A DNA stretch of 64,000 bases from Rufibacter immobilis (GCF_003721565.1 NZ_RJJE01000002.1:248001-312000), one strand, 5' to 3'. Positions 1 to 9,321 are shown, counted from the stretch's first letter. Notes: generated by a model from the letters alone, not told the origin. Numbers and translations are program-made.

Positions 1-843
1 GGGTACTTTCACGCGTATCTCGGTGTTGGTCCAGCTCACGTAATCGGTGGGCAGCGGTTTAATGAAGGTGGCGCCTCCGTCATCGGCGTTCCGGAACTCC
101 ACAAAACCGTTGCCGCGCGTGTTCCCGAAGTTGTTACCCCTGATGGTGAGCACCTCGCCGGTACCGGCCCGCAGGCTGGCCGGGCTGAAGCTGCTGATGG
201 CCGGGGTGAGCCTGCGCTGGTTCATGGTGCTTTCTTTGGGCTGTAAGGCTTTCTCCAGCTCCACGTTGGCTTTCACGGTACGCGCCGCCCGCCCAGACAA
301 ACGGGTAATAGAGCCATAGACTTGCAGCGGAATAGAGGAATACCGGGCGAAGGGGTCTTGGGCGGTGCCCTCAGAAAGCTGGTACTTGATGAAACCCTGC
401 ATGCTCCCAAAAACAGTGTAGCGTTTCTCTGTAGATTTCCCTTTAGAAGGGTTCAGGAAAAAGATGCCTTGTTGCTGCGGTTTCAGTTGCAGCGTGGCGG
501 AGTAAACGTGCAGGTCAAGGTCTACCCGGCCTCCCTCCGTGATGACTTCCACGGTACTGGTGCCGGGAGTGCCTTTGAAGACTTTGTACACTTCCACCTG
601 GTGCGCGGTGTAGATGTTCTCGTGCTTATCGTCCCAGAAAGAGCGTTGGCTCACCACCTTTCCCTCCACCACCACCTCGGCGGCTTGTACGCGTTCCTCC
701 AGAGACAACGGCAGGAGCAGGCACACCTCCTGGCCCTGGGCCGAAGTAGCGGAAAGCCAGCCTATGAGGTTAAACGCCAGCAGCAAAACGGCCAGACGGT
801 TCTTGAGAAAATAAGAAAACAGACGGGTAAACCTGTGCTTCAT
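1..843 (-). CDS. Secreted IPT/TIG-domain protein (3' end outside window)
   Basis: An open frame on the minus strand starts at ATG 843 and runs without a stop for 281 codons to the window edge, so the gene is partial. Residues 1-38 contain a long hydrophobic stretch ending in SAQGQ, consistent with a signal peptide. Residues about 55-150 form a beta-rich domain, and from about residue 214 the text ISSFSPASLRAGTGEVLTIR followed by GNNFG is a typical IPT/TIG immunoglobulin-like repeat. Such proteins in Bacteroidota are usually large surface or secreted proteins, often carrying a type IX secretion C-terminus, but that end cannot be seen here. Function unknown. Confidence 0.8.
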   Translation of the reverse strand, partial: MKHRFTRLFSYFLKNRLAVLLLAFNLIGWLSATSAQGQEVCLLLPLSLEERVQAAEVVVEGKVVSQRSFWDDKHENIYTAHQVEVYKVFKGTPGTSTVEVITEGGRVDLDLHVYSATLQLKPQQQGIFFLNPSKGKSTEKRYTVFGSMQGFIKYQLSEGTAQDPFARYSSIPLQVYGSITRLSGRAARTVKANVELEKALQPKESTMNQRRLTPAISSFSPASLRAGTGEVLTIRGNNFGNTRGNGFVEFRNADDGGATFIKPLPTDYVSWTNTEIRVKVP

Positions 844-994
844 AGTAGCCTTTGATAGATGCCGCAGTATAGAATTAGCGTTGCGTGGTAACCCCTCCGC
901 TAGAGAAAGATACTGTACCGGCGGCACCCTTGCAATACACCTACGGAAATTTGCCCCGGTACGGATGTGGCCCAGGCGGCAGGCATAAAAAAAC

Positions 995-1026
995 TGAGGC
1001 ACCTACCCCTAAAGGTAAATGCCTCA
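995..1026 (-). terminator. Terminator-like hairpin facing left
   Basis: The stem TGAGGCA / TGCCTCA is followed, reading the minus strand, by a run of seven T. No gene lies immediately upstream on that strand, so it could end an unannotated small transcript. Confidence 0.45.
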
Positions 1027-1097
1027 AGCTAAACAGGAACTACTTCAGTAATAGAAACGGGTAGCGGTGCCCTATATTGCACAGAACATAAATAAAG

Positions 1098-1137
1098 TTG
1101 TTTTTAAGCTGAATCTGGAAAAACAGCCCTAAACGGC
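1098..1137. repeat. GTTTAGGGGC palindromic repeat, degenerate copy
   Basis: Only the right arm (AAAAACAGCCCTAAACGG) is well kept; the left arm has decayed. Confidence 0.55.
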
Positions 1138-1373
1138 TTTAGAGGAGGCAGCGGAAAACCGAAGAGCCAAGAGAAAGACTTTGCATCTCGGCTCCGCCAC
1201 TGTCACATGATCTTCTTGCCCTATAATAGCGGCAACATGGGCTGCTGTCTGGTAACTAACAAAGGGAGCCAGCTATAATCAGCTCACTCCCTTTGCTACG
1301 GTACACAACAACTATTTCGCCCTTAAAACGGAGGAGGTAGGCGGGATATTGTGTGGCTGAGAAAATTTATTTT

Positions 1374-1412
1374 GCGTTTAGCGGCTCTTTTTCCAGAATT
1401 GAGGTAAAAACG
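1374..1412. repeat. GTTTAGGGGC palindromic repeat, half copy
   Basis: The left arm GCGTTTAGCGGCTCTTTTTC is intact. The right arm is reduced to GAGGTAAAAACG. Confidence 0.55.
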
Positions 1413-1444
1413 AATCCTTGCGGAAAGCGGAACTGTACCGGAAA

Positions 1445-1475
1445 TTGTCTTCCTGGCGTTAGAAATATATCTTTG
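1445..1475 (+). promoter_or_regulatory. Bacteroidota-type promoter for the prolyl oligopeptidase
   Basis: TTG at 1445-1447, 20 bases, then TATCTTTG at 1468-1475. This fits the Bacteroidota sigma consensus (TTG ... TAnnTTTG) exactly and lies 61 bases before the ATG. Confidence 0.6.
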
Positions 1476-1536
1476 GAAGGAGCCTTTTTCCTGTTAAGGC
1501 TACTGTAGAACCCTCCAGGCTATAACCCACTAAAAC

Positions 1537-3723
1537 ATGAACAGACAAACTTCGTTTCTATGCCTTGCGGCGCTGGTGGCGTTCACCGGTTGCAAAACCA
1601 GTACACCCGCTGGTACGGCCGCAACTACCGCCGTGGCCGCAGAAGCTCCTGCGGTGGCGGCAAAACCTTCAGATATGTACCCTAAAACCGAGAAAACAAA
1701 TCACGTAGATACCTACCACGGGACCCAGGTGCCAGATCCTTACCGCTGGCTGGAAGCCGATACGGCCCAGAACGTGGCGGCGTGGGTCAAAGAACAGAAC
1801 CAAGTGACGTTTAATTACCTGGATAAGATTCCGTTCCGGGAGCAGATCAAGCAGCGCCTGACGCAACTCTGGAACTATCCTAAGTACGGTGCCCCTTTCC
1901 GCGAAGGCGACTATTACTACTTCTATAAAAACGACGGGCTCCAGAACCAGGCGGTGCTCTACCGCCAGAAAGGCCTGAACGGCACCCCGGAAGTGTTCCT
2001 GGACCCCAACAAGCTCTCAGAAGACGGTACCACCTCGCTGGGTAGCCTGGCGTTTAGCAAAGATGCCAGATACGCCGTGTACACCACCTCCACCGGGGGA
2101 TCGGACTGGCGCGATGCCTACGTGCTGGACGTGGCCACCGGCAAAAAACTGACCGATGAGCTGCACTGGATCAAGTTCTCGGGCACCAGCTGGCACAAAG
2201 ACGGGTTCTTCTACAGCCGCTACGCCGAGCCTACGCAGGGTTCCAAACTGGCCAACAAGAACGAGTACCACAAAGTCTATTACCACAAAATAGGCACGCC
2301 GCAGAGCCAGGATAAACTTATTTGGGAAGCCAAAGAACATCCGCTGCGGTTGCTGTTCGCCAGCACTACGGAGAATGAAAAGTATTTAATTCTCACCGCC
2401 TCTGAAGGCACCAGCAATAATTCTTTGTATGTGAAGGATCTCTCTAAACCCAACAGCCCCATTGTGCCGTTGGTGGAGACTTTTGACAAAGAATACGGCG
2501 TGGTGGAGAGCGTGGGCGACAAACTCATTGTGCTCACCAACCAGGGGGCGCCCAAGTACAAGCTAGTGGAAATTGACCTGAAGAAACCGCAGCAAAACAA
2601 CTGGAAAACCCTGGTGCCCCAGACCGACAACGTGCTGAACTACGCCACGCTGGTAGGCGGGAAACTCATCCTGAACTACATGAAAGATGCGGCTACGCTG
2701 GTGCGCGTGCATGACACCACCGGTAAATGGCTACATGATGTACAGCTGCCTACTTTGGGTACTGCGGGCGGTTTTGGGGGCAAGAAAGCAGATAAAACGG
2801 TCTTCTATACTTTCACGTCGTTCACGTACCCCAGCGCTATCTACCAGTATGATATTGCCACCAACAAATCTACCCTGTTCCGCAAGGCCGAGGTAGACGT
2901 GGACATGGAGGCCTATGAGACCAAGCAGATTTTCTATACCAGCAAAGACGGGACCAAGGTACCCATGTTCATCACGCACAAGAAAGGCCTGCCCCTGAAC
3001 GGCGACAACCCCACCTACCTCTACGCCTACGGCGGATTCAATTCGGCGGTAACGCCGGGCTTCAGCATTTCGCGTATGCTGTGGCTGGAGAACGGCGGTG
3101 TGCTGGCTATTGCCAACATCAGGGGCGGCGGTGAGTACGGCGAGGCCTGGCACAAAGCGGGCATGACGCCTAACAAGCAGAACGTGTTTGATGACTTTAT
3201 CGCCGCCGCAGAGTACCTGCAAAACCAGAAATACACATCGCCGCAGAAACTGGCCATTGTCGGAGGTTCCAACGGAGGTCTGTTGATTGGCGCAGTAGCC
3301 AACCAGCGCCCGGAGCTGTTCAAAGTGGCTTTGCCCGCCGTGGGGGTCATGGATATGCTGCGGTTCCATAAGTTCACGATTGGCTGGGCCTGGGTACCCG
3401 AATACGGTTCCTCAGATGATCCGGCGCAGTTCAAGAATCTGCTCCAATTCTCGCCTCTCCACAATATCAAGGAAGGCGTGAAATACCCCGCCACGCTGGT
3501 GACCACCGCCGACCATGACGACCGCGTAGTACCGGCCCACTCGTTCAAATACATTGCTACCTTACAGGAGAAAGCCGCGCCGGGCAATCCTTACCTGATT
3601 AGGGTAGACGTGAAAGCCGGGCATGGGGCGGGCAAGTCTACCACCGCCCAAATTGCCGAGGCCGCCGATACCTGGGCTTTTACCTTCTACAACATGGGCG
3701 TGAACCCGTATCCGGCGCAGTAG
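1537..3723 (+). CDS. Prolyl oligopeptidase family S9A lipoprotein
   Basis: A 728-residue serine peptidase that cleaves short peptides after proline. The N-terminus (MNRQTSFLCLAALVAFTGCK) carries a lipobox ending in Cys19, so it is probably a membrane-anchored periplasmic lipoprotein. The seven-bladed propeller spans roughly 110-440. The alpha/beta-hydrolase domain carries the nucleophile Ser578 in GGSNGG, the acid in ADHDDRV (659-664) and His696 in KAGHGAG, so the triad appears complete. Length matches the family plus a lipoprotein leader. It is monocistronic, with its own promoter at 1445-1475 and a terminator at 3748-3783. Confidence 0.93.
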   Translation: MNRQTSFLCLAALVAFTGCKTSTPAGTAATTAVAAEAPAVAAKPSDMYPKTEKTNHVDTYHGTQVPDPYRWLEADTAQNVAAWVKEQNQVTFNYLDKIPFREQIKQRLTQLWNYPKYGAPFREGDYYYFYKNDGLQNQAVLYRQKGLNGTPEVFLDPNKLSEDGTTSLGSLAFSKDARYAVYTTSTGGSDWRDAYVLDVATGKKLTDELHWIKFSGTSWHKDGFFYSRYAEPTQGSKLANKNEYHKVYYHKIGTPQSQDKLIWEAKEHPLRLLFASTTENEKYLILTASEGTSNNSLYVKDLSKPNSPIVPLVETFDKEYGVVESVGDKLIVLTNQGAPKYKLVEIDLKKPQQNNWKTLVPQTDNVLNYATLVGGKLILNYMKDAATLVRVHDTTGKWLHDVQLPTLGTAGGFGGKKADKTVFYTFTSFTYPSAIYQYDIATNKSTLFRKAEVDVDMEAYETKQIFYTSKDGTKVPMFITHKKGLPLNGDNPTYLYAYGGFNSAVTPGFSISRMLWLENGGVLAIANIRGGGEYGEAWHKAGMTPNKQNVFDDFIAAAEYLQNQKYTSPQKLAIVGGSNGGLLIGAVANQRPELFKVALPAVGVMDMLRFHKFTIGWAWVPEYGSSDDPAQFKNLLQFSPLHNIKEGVKYPATLVTTADHDDRVVPAHSFKYIATLQEKAAPGNPYLIRVDVKAGHGAGKSTTAQIAEAADTWAFTFYNMGVNPYPAQ

Positions 3724-3747
3724 AAGAAAGATGTGCATATATATAGG

Positions 3748-3783
3748 AAAGCCGATGTTTGTATACAAGCATCGGCTTTTTTG
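3748..3783 (+). terminator. Intrinsic terminator after the prolyl oligopeptidase
   Basis: A 10-bp stem AAAGCCGATG / CATCGGCTTT with a short loop, followed by a T run. Confidence 0.8.
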
Positions 3784-3838
3784 CGTTCTTTTTAAAATAC
3801 ATAATCTTATTTCTTAAACGTATCCTTAAAACGAATCT

Positions 3839-5521
3839 ATGAAGTTTGCTGCTACACAGGTCTCCTTTCTGCTTCTTATTGTTTTTCTAGTGACAGGTCA
3901 CTCGGCGGTGGCTTTGACAGAAACAGAACGTCTTGCTTCTTGGGCTAAAATCTGGGGCTTTCTGAAATATTACCACCCAGAAGTGGCCAAAGGAGAACGA
4001 GATTGGGACCAGCAGATGATCACCTTATTGCCTGAGGTGCGAATGGCAGCCACTCCCGAAGAGCTTTCAACTATTTACGCTAAGTTGCTTGAACAACTGG
4101 GGCCGGTAACTAACTGCAAAAAGTGTGGTTCAGAAGAAAAGATTTCTGTATGGCACCGGCGTAATCTGGATTTGTCTTTTCTGGCAGATTCCCGCATGCT
4201 TACCCCAGCCTTGCAGCAAAAGCTGCTTCACCTGAAAAACAACCGGAACCAACAGCCTAATTTTTATGTAAAGACCAGATTGCCTGGTGTGGCTCATTTC
4301 AGCAATGAAAAATATTATGAAGAGATGCTGTTCCCTTCAGAAGAATACCGGTTATTGGCGCTCTTTAGGTATTGGAATGCCATCCATTACTTCTTCCCAT
4401 ATAAGTATGCCATTGACAGAGACTGGAATCAGGTGCTGGAAACCCTGATCCCGCTATTCAAGGATGCTAAGGACTTGCGGGCTTATAATTCGGCACTTTG
4501 GCAAATGGTTTCCAGTGTTCAAGATAGCCACAGCCTATTTGTGGCAAAATCGCCGGAGACCTTAAAAGCGCATCGTAATGTAAATGGCACTGGTTACATC
4601 TCTCCCTATGCAATTTCTTTTGTAGGTCGTAAACCAGTAGTTAGTGGATTCAGGAATGATTCTGTGGCGGCTTTAGGGCCTCTGCAACTAGGAGATGTCA
4701 TTACGCATCTTAATCACTTACCGGTAGACTCCATTATTGAGAGAAGCAAAATATCTATTCCGGCCTCCAACCAAGCCACTTTATTACGTTCGCTCAAAAA
4801 TACCTTGCTTACAGGTTATACCCCAGAGATGGACATAACCTTTGAGCGAAACGGCAGAAGTGTGACGCAGAAGTTACGCCTCTATAGATATAATGAGTTG
4901 AGACCTAAAAGGAATCAACCTGCCCCAGCGGTTTCCTGGGTAGAAGATGGGATCGCCTATGTGCACATGGGGAATCTAAAAGAGACTCAAGTAGACAGTA
5001 CCATGCAATCACTGATGACAAGCAAGGCTATCATTTTTGATCTGAGGTATTATCCGCAACTGACAGGCTTTAAAATTGCTCCTTATCTAACCTCTAAAAA
5101 GGTAGTAAAAACCTTGGCTACAGGTCCTGATTTTACATTTCCAGGTATATTCCAGAGTCTTAAGCCTGCAGTCATACAGCCCGTCAAAGGAGTATGCTAC
5201 AAAGGGAAAGTCATCATGATCATGAATGAAGACACCCAAAGCCGAGGCGAATATACGGTCATGCTTTTCAAGGCCTCGCCAAGGTCTATGACGGTGGGTA
5301 GCCACACGGCGGGCGCTGATGGTAACGTGGCCTATCTTCCCTTGCCGGGCGGGGTGGAAGCTGTTTTCACCGGGTTAGGCGTTTACTACCCAAACCGGCA
5401 AGAAACGCAGCGTGTGGGGCTTTTGCCAGATATAGAAGTAAAGCCTACCATCAAAGGAATAAAAGACCAACGCGACGAGCTACTAGAAAAAGCCCTGCAA
5501 GTGGCGCGAACAGAAATGTAG
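3839..5521 (+). CDS. S41 family (C-terminal processing) peptidase
   Basis: A 560-residue protein with an N-terminal signal sequence (residues 1-25, ending HSAVALTETE). An N-terminal helical region is followed by a PDZ-like segment around 260-310 (LGPLQLGDVITHLNHLPVDS) and an S41 catalytic core. NEDTQSRGEY places the probable nucleophile at Ser468, followed by SHTAGADGNVAYLPLPGG, a hallmark of the TSPc fold. These enzymes act on periplasmic or exported peptides. A CxxC pair in the N-terminal region (NCKKCG) could be a structural disulfide. It stands alone, 116 bases after the previous stop. Confidence 0.85.
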   Translation: MKFAATQVSFLLLIVFLVTGHSAVALTETERLASWAKIWGFLKYYHPEVAKGERDWDQQMITLLPEVRMAATPEELSTIYAKLLEQLGPVTNCKKCGSEEKISVWHRRNLDLSFLADSRMLTPALQQKLLHLKNNRNQQPNFYVKTRLPGVAHFSNEKYYEEMLFPSEEYRLLALFRYWNAIHYFFPYKYAIDRDWNQVLETLIPLFKDAKDLRAYNSALWQMVSSVQDSHSLFVAKSPETLKAHRNVNGTGYISPYAISFVGRKPVVSGFRNDSVAALGPLQLGDVITHLNHLPVDSIIERSKISIPASNQATLLRSLKNTLLTGYTPEMDITFERNGRSVTQKLRLYRYNELRPKRNQPAPAVSWVEDGIAYVHMGNLKETQVDSTMQSLMTSKAIIFDLRYYPQLTGFKIAPYLTSKKVVKTLATGPDFTFPGIFQSLKPAVIQPVKGVCYKGKVIMIMNEDTQSRGEYTVMLFKASPRSMTVGSHTAGADGNVAYLPLPGGVEAVFTGLGVYYPNRQETQRVGLLPDIEVKPTIKGIKDQRDELLEKALQVARTEM

Positions 5522-5623
5522 TGCTGCCATTAGAAGGTAAGTTATTCTTGTGTTTCTTTGCCATTAGCAGAGCCATCTAGATTAGTGAGGCCTTGATTTT
5601 TTCAAAATAGCTGTAAATAAAAT

Positions 5624-6100
5624 ATGAGCTTGACCGTCACCATCCGGAAAGGAACCGAGGCCGATTTACCCGGTGTACACGCCCTTATTGTGGAACTGGC
5701 CGTGTATGAGAAAGCGCCTAACGAGGTCACCAACACCATAGAGGACATGCGCCGCGATGGATTTGGCCAAAGCCCCATCTTTGAGTTCTTCGTGGCAGAT
5801 TCTGTGGAGGAAGGCATTGTGGGCATCGCGCTCTACTACACCGCCTACTCTACCTGGAAAGGCAAGATGCTGTTTCTGGAAGATATTGTGGTCACAGAAC
5901 GCCTTCGCCGGCAGGGCATAGGCCGCATGCTGTTCAACGCGGTGGTGCAGGCCGCCAAAGAAGGAAGCTATAAGCGCATGAAATGGCAGGTGCTGGACTG
6001 GAACGAACCGGCCATCAACTTCTACTGCAGCATAGGCGCCAACCTGGACGGTGAGTGGATCAACTGCAACCTCAGCCAGGAAGAACTGCAGCGGCTGTAG
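5624..6100 (+). CDS. GNAT acetyltransferase, SSAT (diamine acetyltransferase)-like
   Basis: A 158-residue single-domain GNAT enzyme. The acetyl-CoA binding loop is RRQGIGR (about 107-113), and WKGKMLFLEDIVV plus WQVLDWNEPAINFYCSIGA closely resemble spermidine/spermine N1-acetyltransferase, so a polyamine or thialysine substrate is likely; this is inferred from family resemblance only. The ATG at 5624 begins directly with the first beta strand. A degenerate palindromic repeat follows six bases after the stop. Confidence 0.85.
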   Translation: MSLTVTIRKGTEADLPGVHALIVELAVYEKAPNEVTNTIEDMRRDGFGQSPIFEFFVADSVEEGIVGIALYYTAYSTWKGKMLFLEDIVVTERLRRQGIGRMLFNAVVQAAKEGSYKRMKWQVLDWNEPAINFYCSIGANLDGEWINCNLSQEELQRL

Positions 6101-6105
6101 CGTTT

Positions 6106-6143
6106 GCGTTTAGGGGCGCTTTTTCTGGAATTGGGGCAAAACT
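6106..6143. repeat. GTTTAGGGGC palindromic repeat, degenerate copy
   Basis: The left arm GCGTTTAGGGGCGCTTTTTC is good. The right arm is decayed (TTGGGGCAAAAC). Confidence 0.55.
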
Positions 6144-6190
6144 GGGGAAGTAAAGTCACCTTGCTCAGCCGCAGGCTGTAGTATCAAAGC

Positions 6191-6254
6191 AAAAGAGGAT
6201 TCCCGTTTAGGGGCTGTTTTTGAAAAAACGGCCCCTAAACGGGAATCCTCTTTT
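6191..6254. repeat. GTTTAGGGGC palindromic repeat with 14-bp locus-specific outer stem
   Basis: A near-perfect 64-base hairpin. The core GTTTAGGGGC...GCCCCTAAAC is framed by AAAAGAGGATTCCC on the left and its exact complement GGGAATCCTCTTTT on the right. With the T and A runs at the ends it should terminate transcription from both sides (GNAT from the left, DUF4286 from the right). Confidence 0.9.
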
Positions 6255-6282
6255 AATGTGCTTCAGGCGGTGGTTAGACTAT

Positions 6283-6591
6283 TTACTCTGCCACTACTTC
6301 CAGCACCGTCCTGAAGGAAACGTACTGCTCTGGGTAACGCGCGCGCATTTTGGCCTGCATGGCCGGGTCGTGGTCGCGGTGGTACTCCAGGAGGTCATCC
6401 ATGTGGCGGGCGTAGTACTGGATGGCGTAGGTGGTGCCCCCGTTGTCCTCTTCCTCCATTACTTTGGCAATCTGGAATTTCACGAAGAAGGTGGTCGCCA
6501 TCACCTCTGGAATATGCGTTTCCTGCATCCACTGCAGCCACTCGGCGGCCACGGCGTTGTCTATGTTTACGGTCTCGTTGAAAAGAATCAT
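6283..6591 (-). CDS. DUF4286 family protein
   Basis: A small cytosolic protein of 102 residues starting MILFNETVNIDNAVAAEWLQ, the typical opening of DUF4286. The family, common in Bacteroidota, has a ferredoxin-like dimeric alpha/beta-barrel look and no established function. I take the ATG at 6591 rather than a TTG two codons upstream because family members begin at MI[LY]. It ends facing the GNAT gene across the 6191-6254 hairpin. Confidence 0.85.
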   Translation of the reverse strand: MILFNETVNIDNAVAAEWLQWMQETHIPEVMATTFFVKFQIAKVMEEEDNGGTTYAIQYYARHMDDLLEYHRDHDPAMQAKMRARYPEQYVSFRTVLEVVAE

Positions 6592-6597
6592 TCTCAA

Positions 6598-6891
6598 AAT
6601 TAGTGCTAATCTTGCTAGACTAACAAAGAGTCCTGAAAAATGGTGCCTGATTCTGTTGCGGGCTGTGTTTCTTCGGTTGCTTTCCCTAGGCTAAACTACG
6701 TCTGGCTACAGGATTACTACTCCAATGAGCATCCGCCCCAATAAAGTGTCAGGCATCAGTGCTTAAAGGAGTAGCCACTCATAAGTTATTTAGCAGTAGG
6801 TGATTTTATGCCCTTCAGCACTTTTATTTCGGCTTCGGGAGAAGATAGCCCTGGTATACTGGTTTGGGCGAGTGTGGCCAGAACCAGCACA
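6598..6891. other. Gene-free interval
   Basis: About 300 bases between the DUF4286 start and the repeat after the MFS gene. No open frame with protein-like composition and no recognised RNA or repeat. Confidence 0.5.
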
Positions 6892-6934
6892 TAGCTGTAG
6901 GGGCCGTTTTCAGAAATAACGGCCCCTAAACGCT
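6892..6934. repeat. GTTTAGGGGC palindromic repeat
   Basis: A full element with one substitution in the left outer arm (GCTGTAGGGGCCG ... CGGCCCCTAAACGC). It abuts the stop codon of the MFS gene. Confidence 0.85.
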
Positions 6935-8168
6935 ATTCTACGTAATCCAGGTCTTTGTCAAAGCTTTCGGGCAGGGTGCTGATGGCCAGGAGTGCGATGA
7001 AGAGAGTGGCTGCGCCCAGGAGAGCCGCCGTTTCCAGAAGACCCAGCGTGTCCTGCAATCCCTTGAACGAAAGCGTGAGCAGAACCACGGCCCCGCGCAC
7101 AAAGTTAGGGACGGTGGTAGTCACGGTGGCCCGTATATTCGTCCCGAACTGCTCCGCCGCAATGGTCACGAAGATGGCCCAGTAACCTCCCCCAAAGCCT
7201 AAGGCCACGCACAGCCCATAGAAATAGACCTCGCTCGCGCCCCGGGCCAGCAGGAACAACGCGATAATGCCGGCCAGCAACAGCAGGAACAGGACTACCA
7301 CCCATTTTCTGCTGCGTAACTTCTGGCTCAGCAGGCCGCTCGCCAAATCACCTACCGTAAGGCCGAAGTAGGAATAGGCGATGCCCTTGGCCGCCGAAAT
7401 GGGGAAGGTGATGCCCAGGGCCTGGCCAATCTCAGGAGAGAACGTAATCAGGACCCCTATCACAAACCAGATAGGCACCCCAATCAAGATGCACTTGAGG
7501 TACTTGTAGAAGCGGGCGCCGTTGGTGAAGAGGCTCAGAAAATTGCCCTTTGCCACGTTTTGGCGCTGCGTACGGGCAAACATCCCAGACTCATACACGC
7601 TCACCCGCAGCAGTAACAGCAGTAACCCCAGGCCCCCGCCCACAAAATAGGCGGTGCGCCAGTGGAAATACTCACCAACCACGCCCGCCAGAATCGCCCC
7701 TGAAATCCCGACGGAGGCGACAATGGTAGTGCCATATCCCCGCTTCTCTTTGGGGAGTACTTCAGACACTAAGGTGATGCCCGCCCCCAGTTCCCCGGCC
7801 AGACCTACCCCGGCTATAAACCGCAGCCATGCGTAAAGTTCAAGATCTGAAACGAACCCATTTAAGATATTAGCGGAAGAGTACAATAAAATAGAGCCAA
7901 ATAGGACCGATATGCGGCCTCTTTTGTCGCCCAGAACTCCCCAGAAAATACCACCTAGCAGCATTCCGGTCATTTGCATATTTATGAGGTAAACGCCTTT
8001 CTCTAGGAGTTCCTCTGGTTGGGTAACCCCTAGATCCCGGAGGCTCGCCACCCGAACAATGCTGAACAGTACTAGGTCATAAATGTCTACAAAGTAGCCT
8101 AATGCCGCAATAATGACGGCGGCGGAGAGAATTTTAGAGGGGGAGGCAGAAGGGTTTGTTGTGTCCAT
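6933..8168 (-). CDS. Major facilitator superfamily transporter
   Basis: A 411-residue integral membrane protein with about 12 hydrophobic segments. The loop between TM2 and TM3 carries GVLGDKRGRISVL, the MFS signature (G-x-L-x-D-[RK]-x-G-R), with DIYDLVLFS in TM1 and RFIAGVGLAGELG in TM4, as in the metabolite:H+ / sugar symporter branch. PKEKRGYG follows TM5. The substrate cannot be told from sequence. It is transcribed alone, divergent from the TraB/GumN gene. Confidence 0.85.
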   Translation of the reverse strand: MDTTNPSASPSKILSAAVIIAALGYFVDIYDLVLFSIVRVASLRDLGVTQPEELLEKGVYLINMQMTGMLLGGIFWGVLGDKRGRISVLFGSILLYSSANILNGFVSDLELYAWLRFIAGVGLAGELGAGITLVSEVLPKEKRGYGTTIVASVGISGAILAGVVGEYFHWRTAYFVGGGLGLLLLLLRVSVYESGMFARTQRQNVAKGNFLSLFTNGARFYKYLKCILIGVPIWFVIGVLITFSPEIGQALGITFPISAAKGIAYSYFGLTVGDLASGLLSQKLRSRKWVVVLFLLLLAGIIALFLLARGASEVYFYGLCVALGFGGGYWAIFVTIAAEQFGTNIRATVTTTVPNFVRGAVVLLTLSFKGLQDTLGLLETAALLGAATLFIALLAISTLPESFDKDLDYVE

Positions 8169-8321
8169 GTGACGATTGGGTTAAGAAAAGGTTTGTAATT
8201 ATTTTGGATTTTGTCTAGGATTATTAAAGTATTTTGAAAAAATTATATTTATTATGTTTACAATTAATTATATTTTTTAAAGTATTTTCGCGAATCGTAG
8301 AAAATTTCAACTCGGTGATTC

Positions 8322-8350
8322 TTGCGCAGGAGAAAAATCTTATACTTTTG
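8322..8350 (+). promoter_or_regulatory. Bacteroidota-type promoter for the TraB/GumN gene
   Basis: TTG at 8322-8324, 18 bases, then TACTTTTG at 8343-8350, a full TAnnTTTG match 24 bases before the ATG. Confidence 0.6.
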
Positions 8351-8374
8351 TAAAAGATTTGTAACCTTAAACAT

Positions 8375-9262
8375 ATGGCCACGTATAAAGGCGGTTTTAT
8401 TTGGTGCTTCCTGGCAAGCTTATTTGTAGGGATCTTCTTCTCTTCAGAGGCGCTTTGCTCCACTCCTGCTCCCCAGAAGCAGTCGTTGCTTTGGAAGGTG
8501 AGCGGCAAAGGCATCAAAACTTCTTACATCTACGGAACATTTCACCTGGTGCCCAAAGATCAGTTTACCTTGCCTGAAAATGTAAAGCAAAAACTGATCA
8601 AATCCCAGGCGGTGGTGTTTGAAGTTGACTTAGACAGCCCACGCCTGAACAGCCTGCTGTCCAGATCCATGCGCATGAGCCAGCCCATTGAAAGCCTGAT
8701 GACTGCGCAGGAGTATAACCTGCTCACTTCCTTTGTGAAAGACTCATTGGAGCGCAGCATGCAGCAGTTCCGCTACATTAAGCCGGGTTTCCTGGGGCAG
8801 TTGCTGCTTTACCCTAAACTGTTGGGTTATAACCCAGAGTCTTATGATCTGGCCCTGCTGAATCTGGCTAAGAAATGGCACCGCTCTGTATATGTGCTGG
8901 AAACCCCGGAAGAGCAGATTGCCCTGTTTGACAAATCTACCTTAGAGAAACAAACCACAGAATTACTTAACAGTGTGAAGCAGTTTGACCGCCAGCGCAA
9001 GCTGATGAAAAAGATGCTGAACCTGTACCAGCAGCAGGATCTGGATGGTTTGTACTCGCTTATCACTGCCCAGGAAGAATCTGCCGAGACCCAAGGCCTG
9101 CTTCTGGATGAGCGCAACCATAAATGGTTGACTCCCCTGGTGAACATGATGCAGAAAGAGCCTTCCTTTGTGGCGGTTGGCGCGGCTCACTTACCCGGTG
9201 AGAATGGTTTGATTCAGTTGTTACGTTCCAAAGGATTTAAAGTAGAGCCCGTATTAGAATAG
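8375..9262 (+). CDS. TraB/GumN family (Tiki-like) protein
   Basis: A 295-residue exported protein with a signal peptide at residues 1-28. The two GxxH motifs that define the TraB/GumN/Tiki metalloprotease-like fold are present: GTFH near residue 54 (SYIYGTFHLVPKDQF) and GAAH near the C-terminus (AVGAAHLPGENGLIQLL). The acidic partner sits in AVVFEVDLDS. Family members are thought to be metal-dependent peptidases, and the bacterial role is unsettled. It has its own promoter, and a strong terminator follows at 9284-9321. Confidence 0.88.
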   Translation: MATYKGGFIWCFLASLFVGIFFSSEALCSTPAPQKQSLLWKVSGKGIKTSYIYGTFHLVPKDQFTLPENVKQKLIKSQAVVFEVDLDSPRLNSLLSRSMRMSQPIESLMTAQEYNLLTSFVKDSLERSMQQFRYIKPGFLGQLLLYPKLLGYNPESYDLALLNLAKKWHRSVYVLETPEEQIALFDKSTLEKQTTELLNSVKQFDRQRKLMKKMLNLYQQQDLDGLYSLITAQEESAETQGLLLDERNHKWLTPLVNMMQKEPSFVAVGAAHLPGENGLIQLLRSKGFKVEPVLE

Positions 9263-9283
9263 ACACTTACATACTTAGTAACA

Positions 9284-9321
9284 GAAAAGGACCGGTTCAT
9301 AATGTTGAGTCGGTCCTTTTC
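9284..9321 (+). terminator. Intrinsic terminator after TraB/GumN
   Basis: Stem AAAAGGACCG / CGGTCCTTTT. Confidence 0.8.

Larger units (their letters stand above)
844..1536. other. Gene-free interval with hairpins and repeat fragments
   Basis: Almost 700 bases without a convincing gene. It holds a terminator-like hairpin at 995-1026, two degenerate copies of the GTTTAGGGGC repeat (1098-1137 and 1374-1412), a 9-bp-stem hairpin at 1259-1294 (CAAAGGGAG / CTCCCTTTG) and the promoter of the prolyl oligopeptidase near 1445-1475. An unrecognised small RNA between the hairpins is possible, but I see no known RNA family. Confidence 0.6.

Noticed and set aside
47-855. Plus-strand frames at the left edge
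   Set aside because: They are shadows of the clear minus-strand TIG-domain gene, which is open to the window edge.
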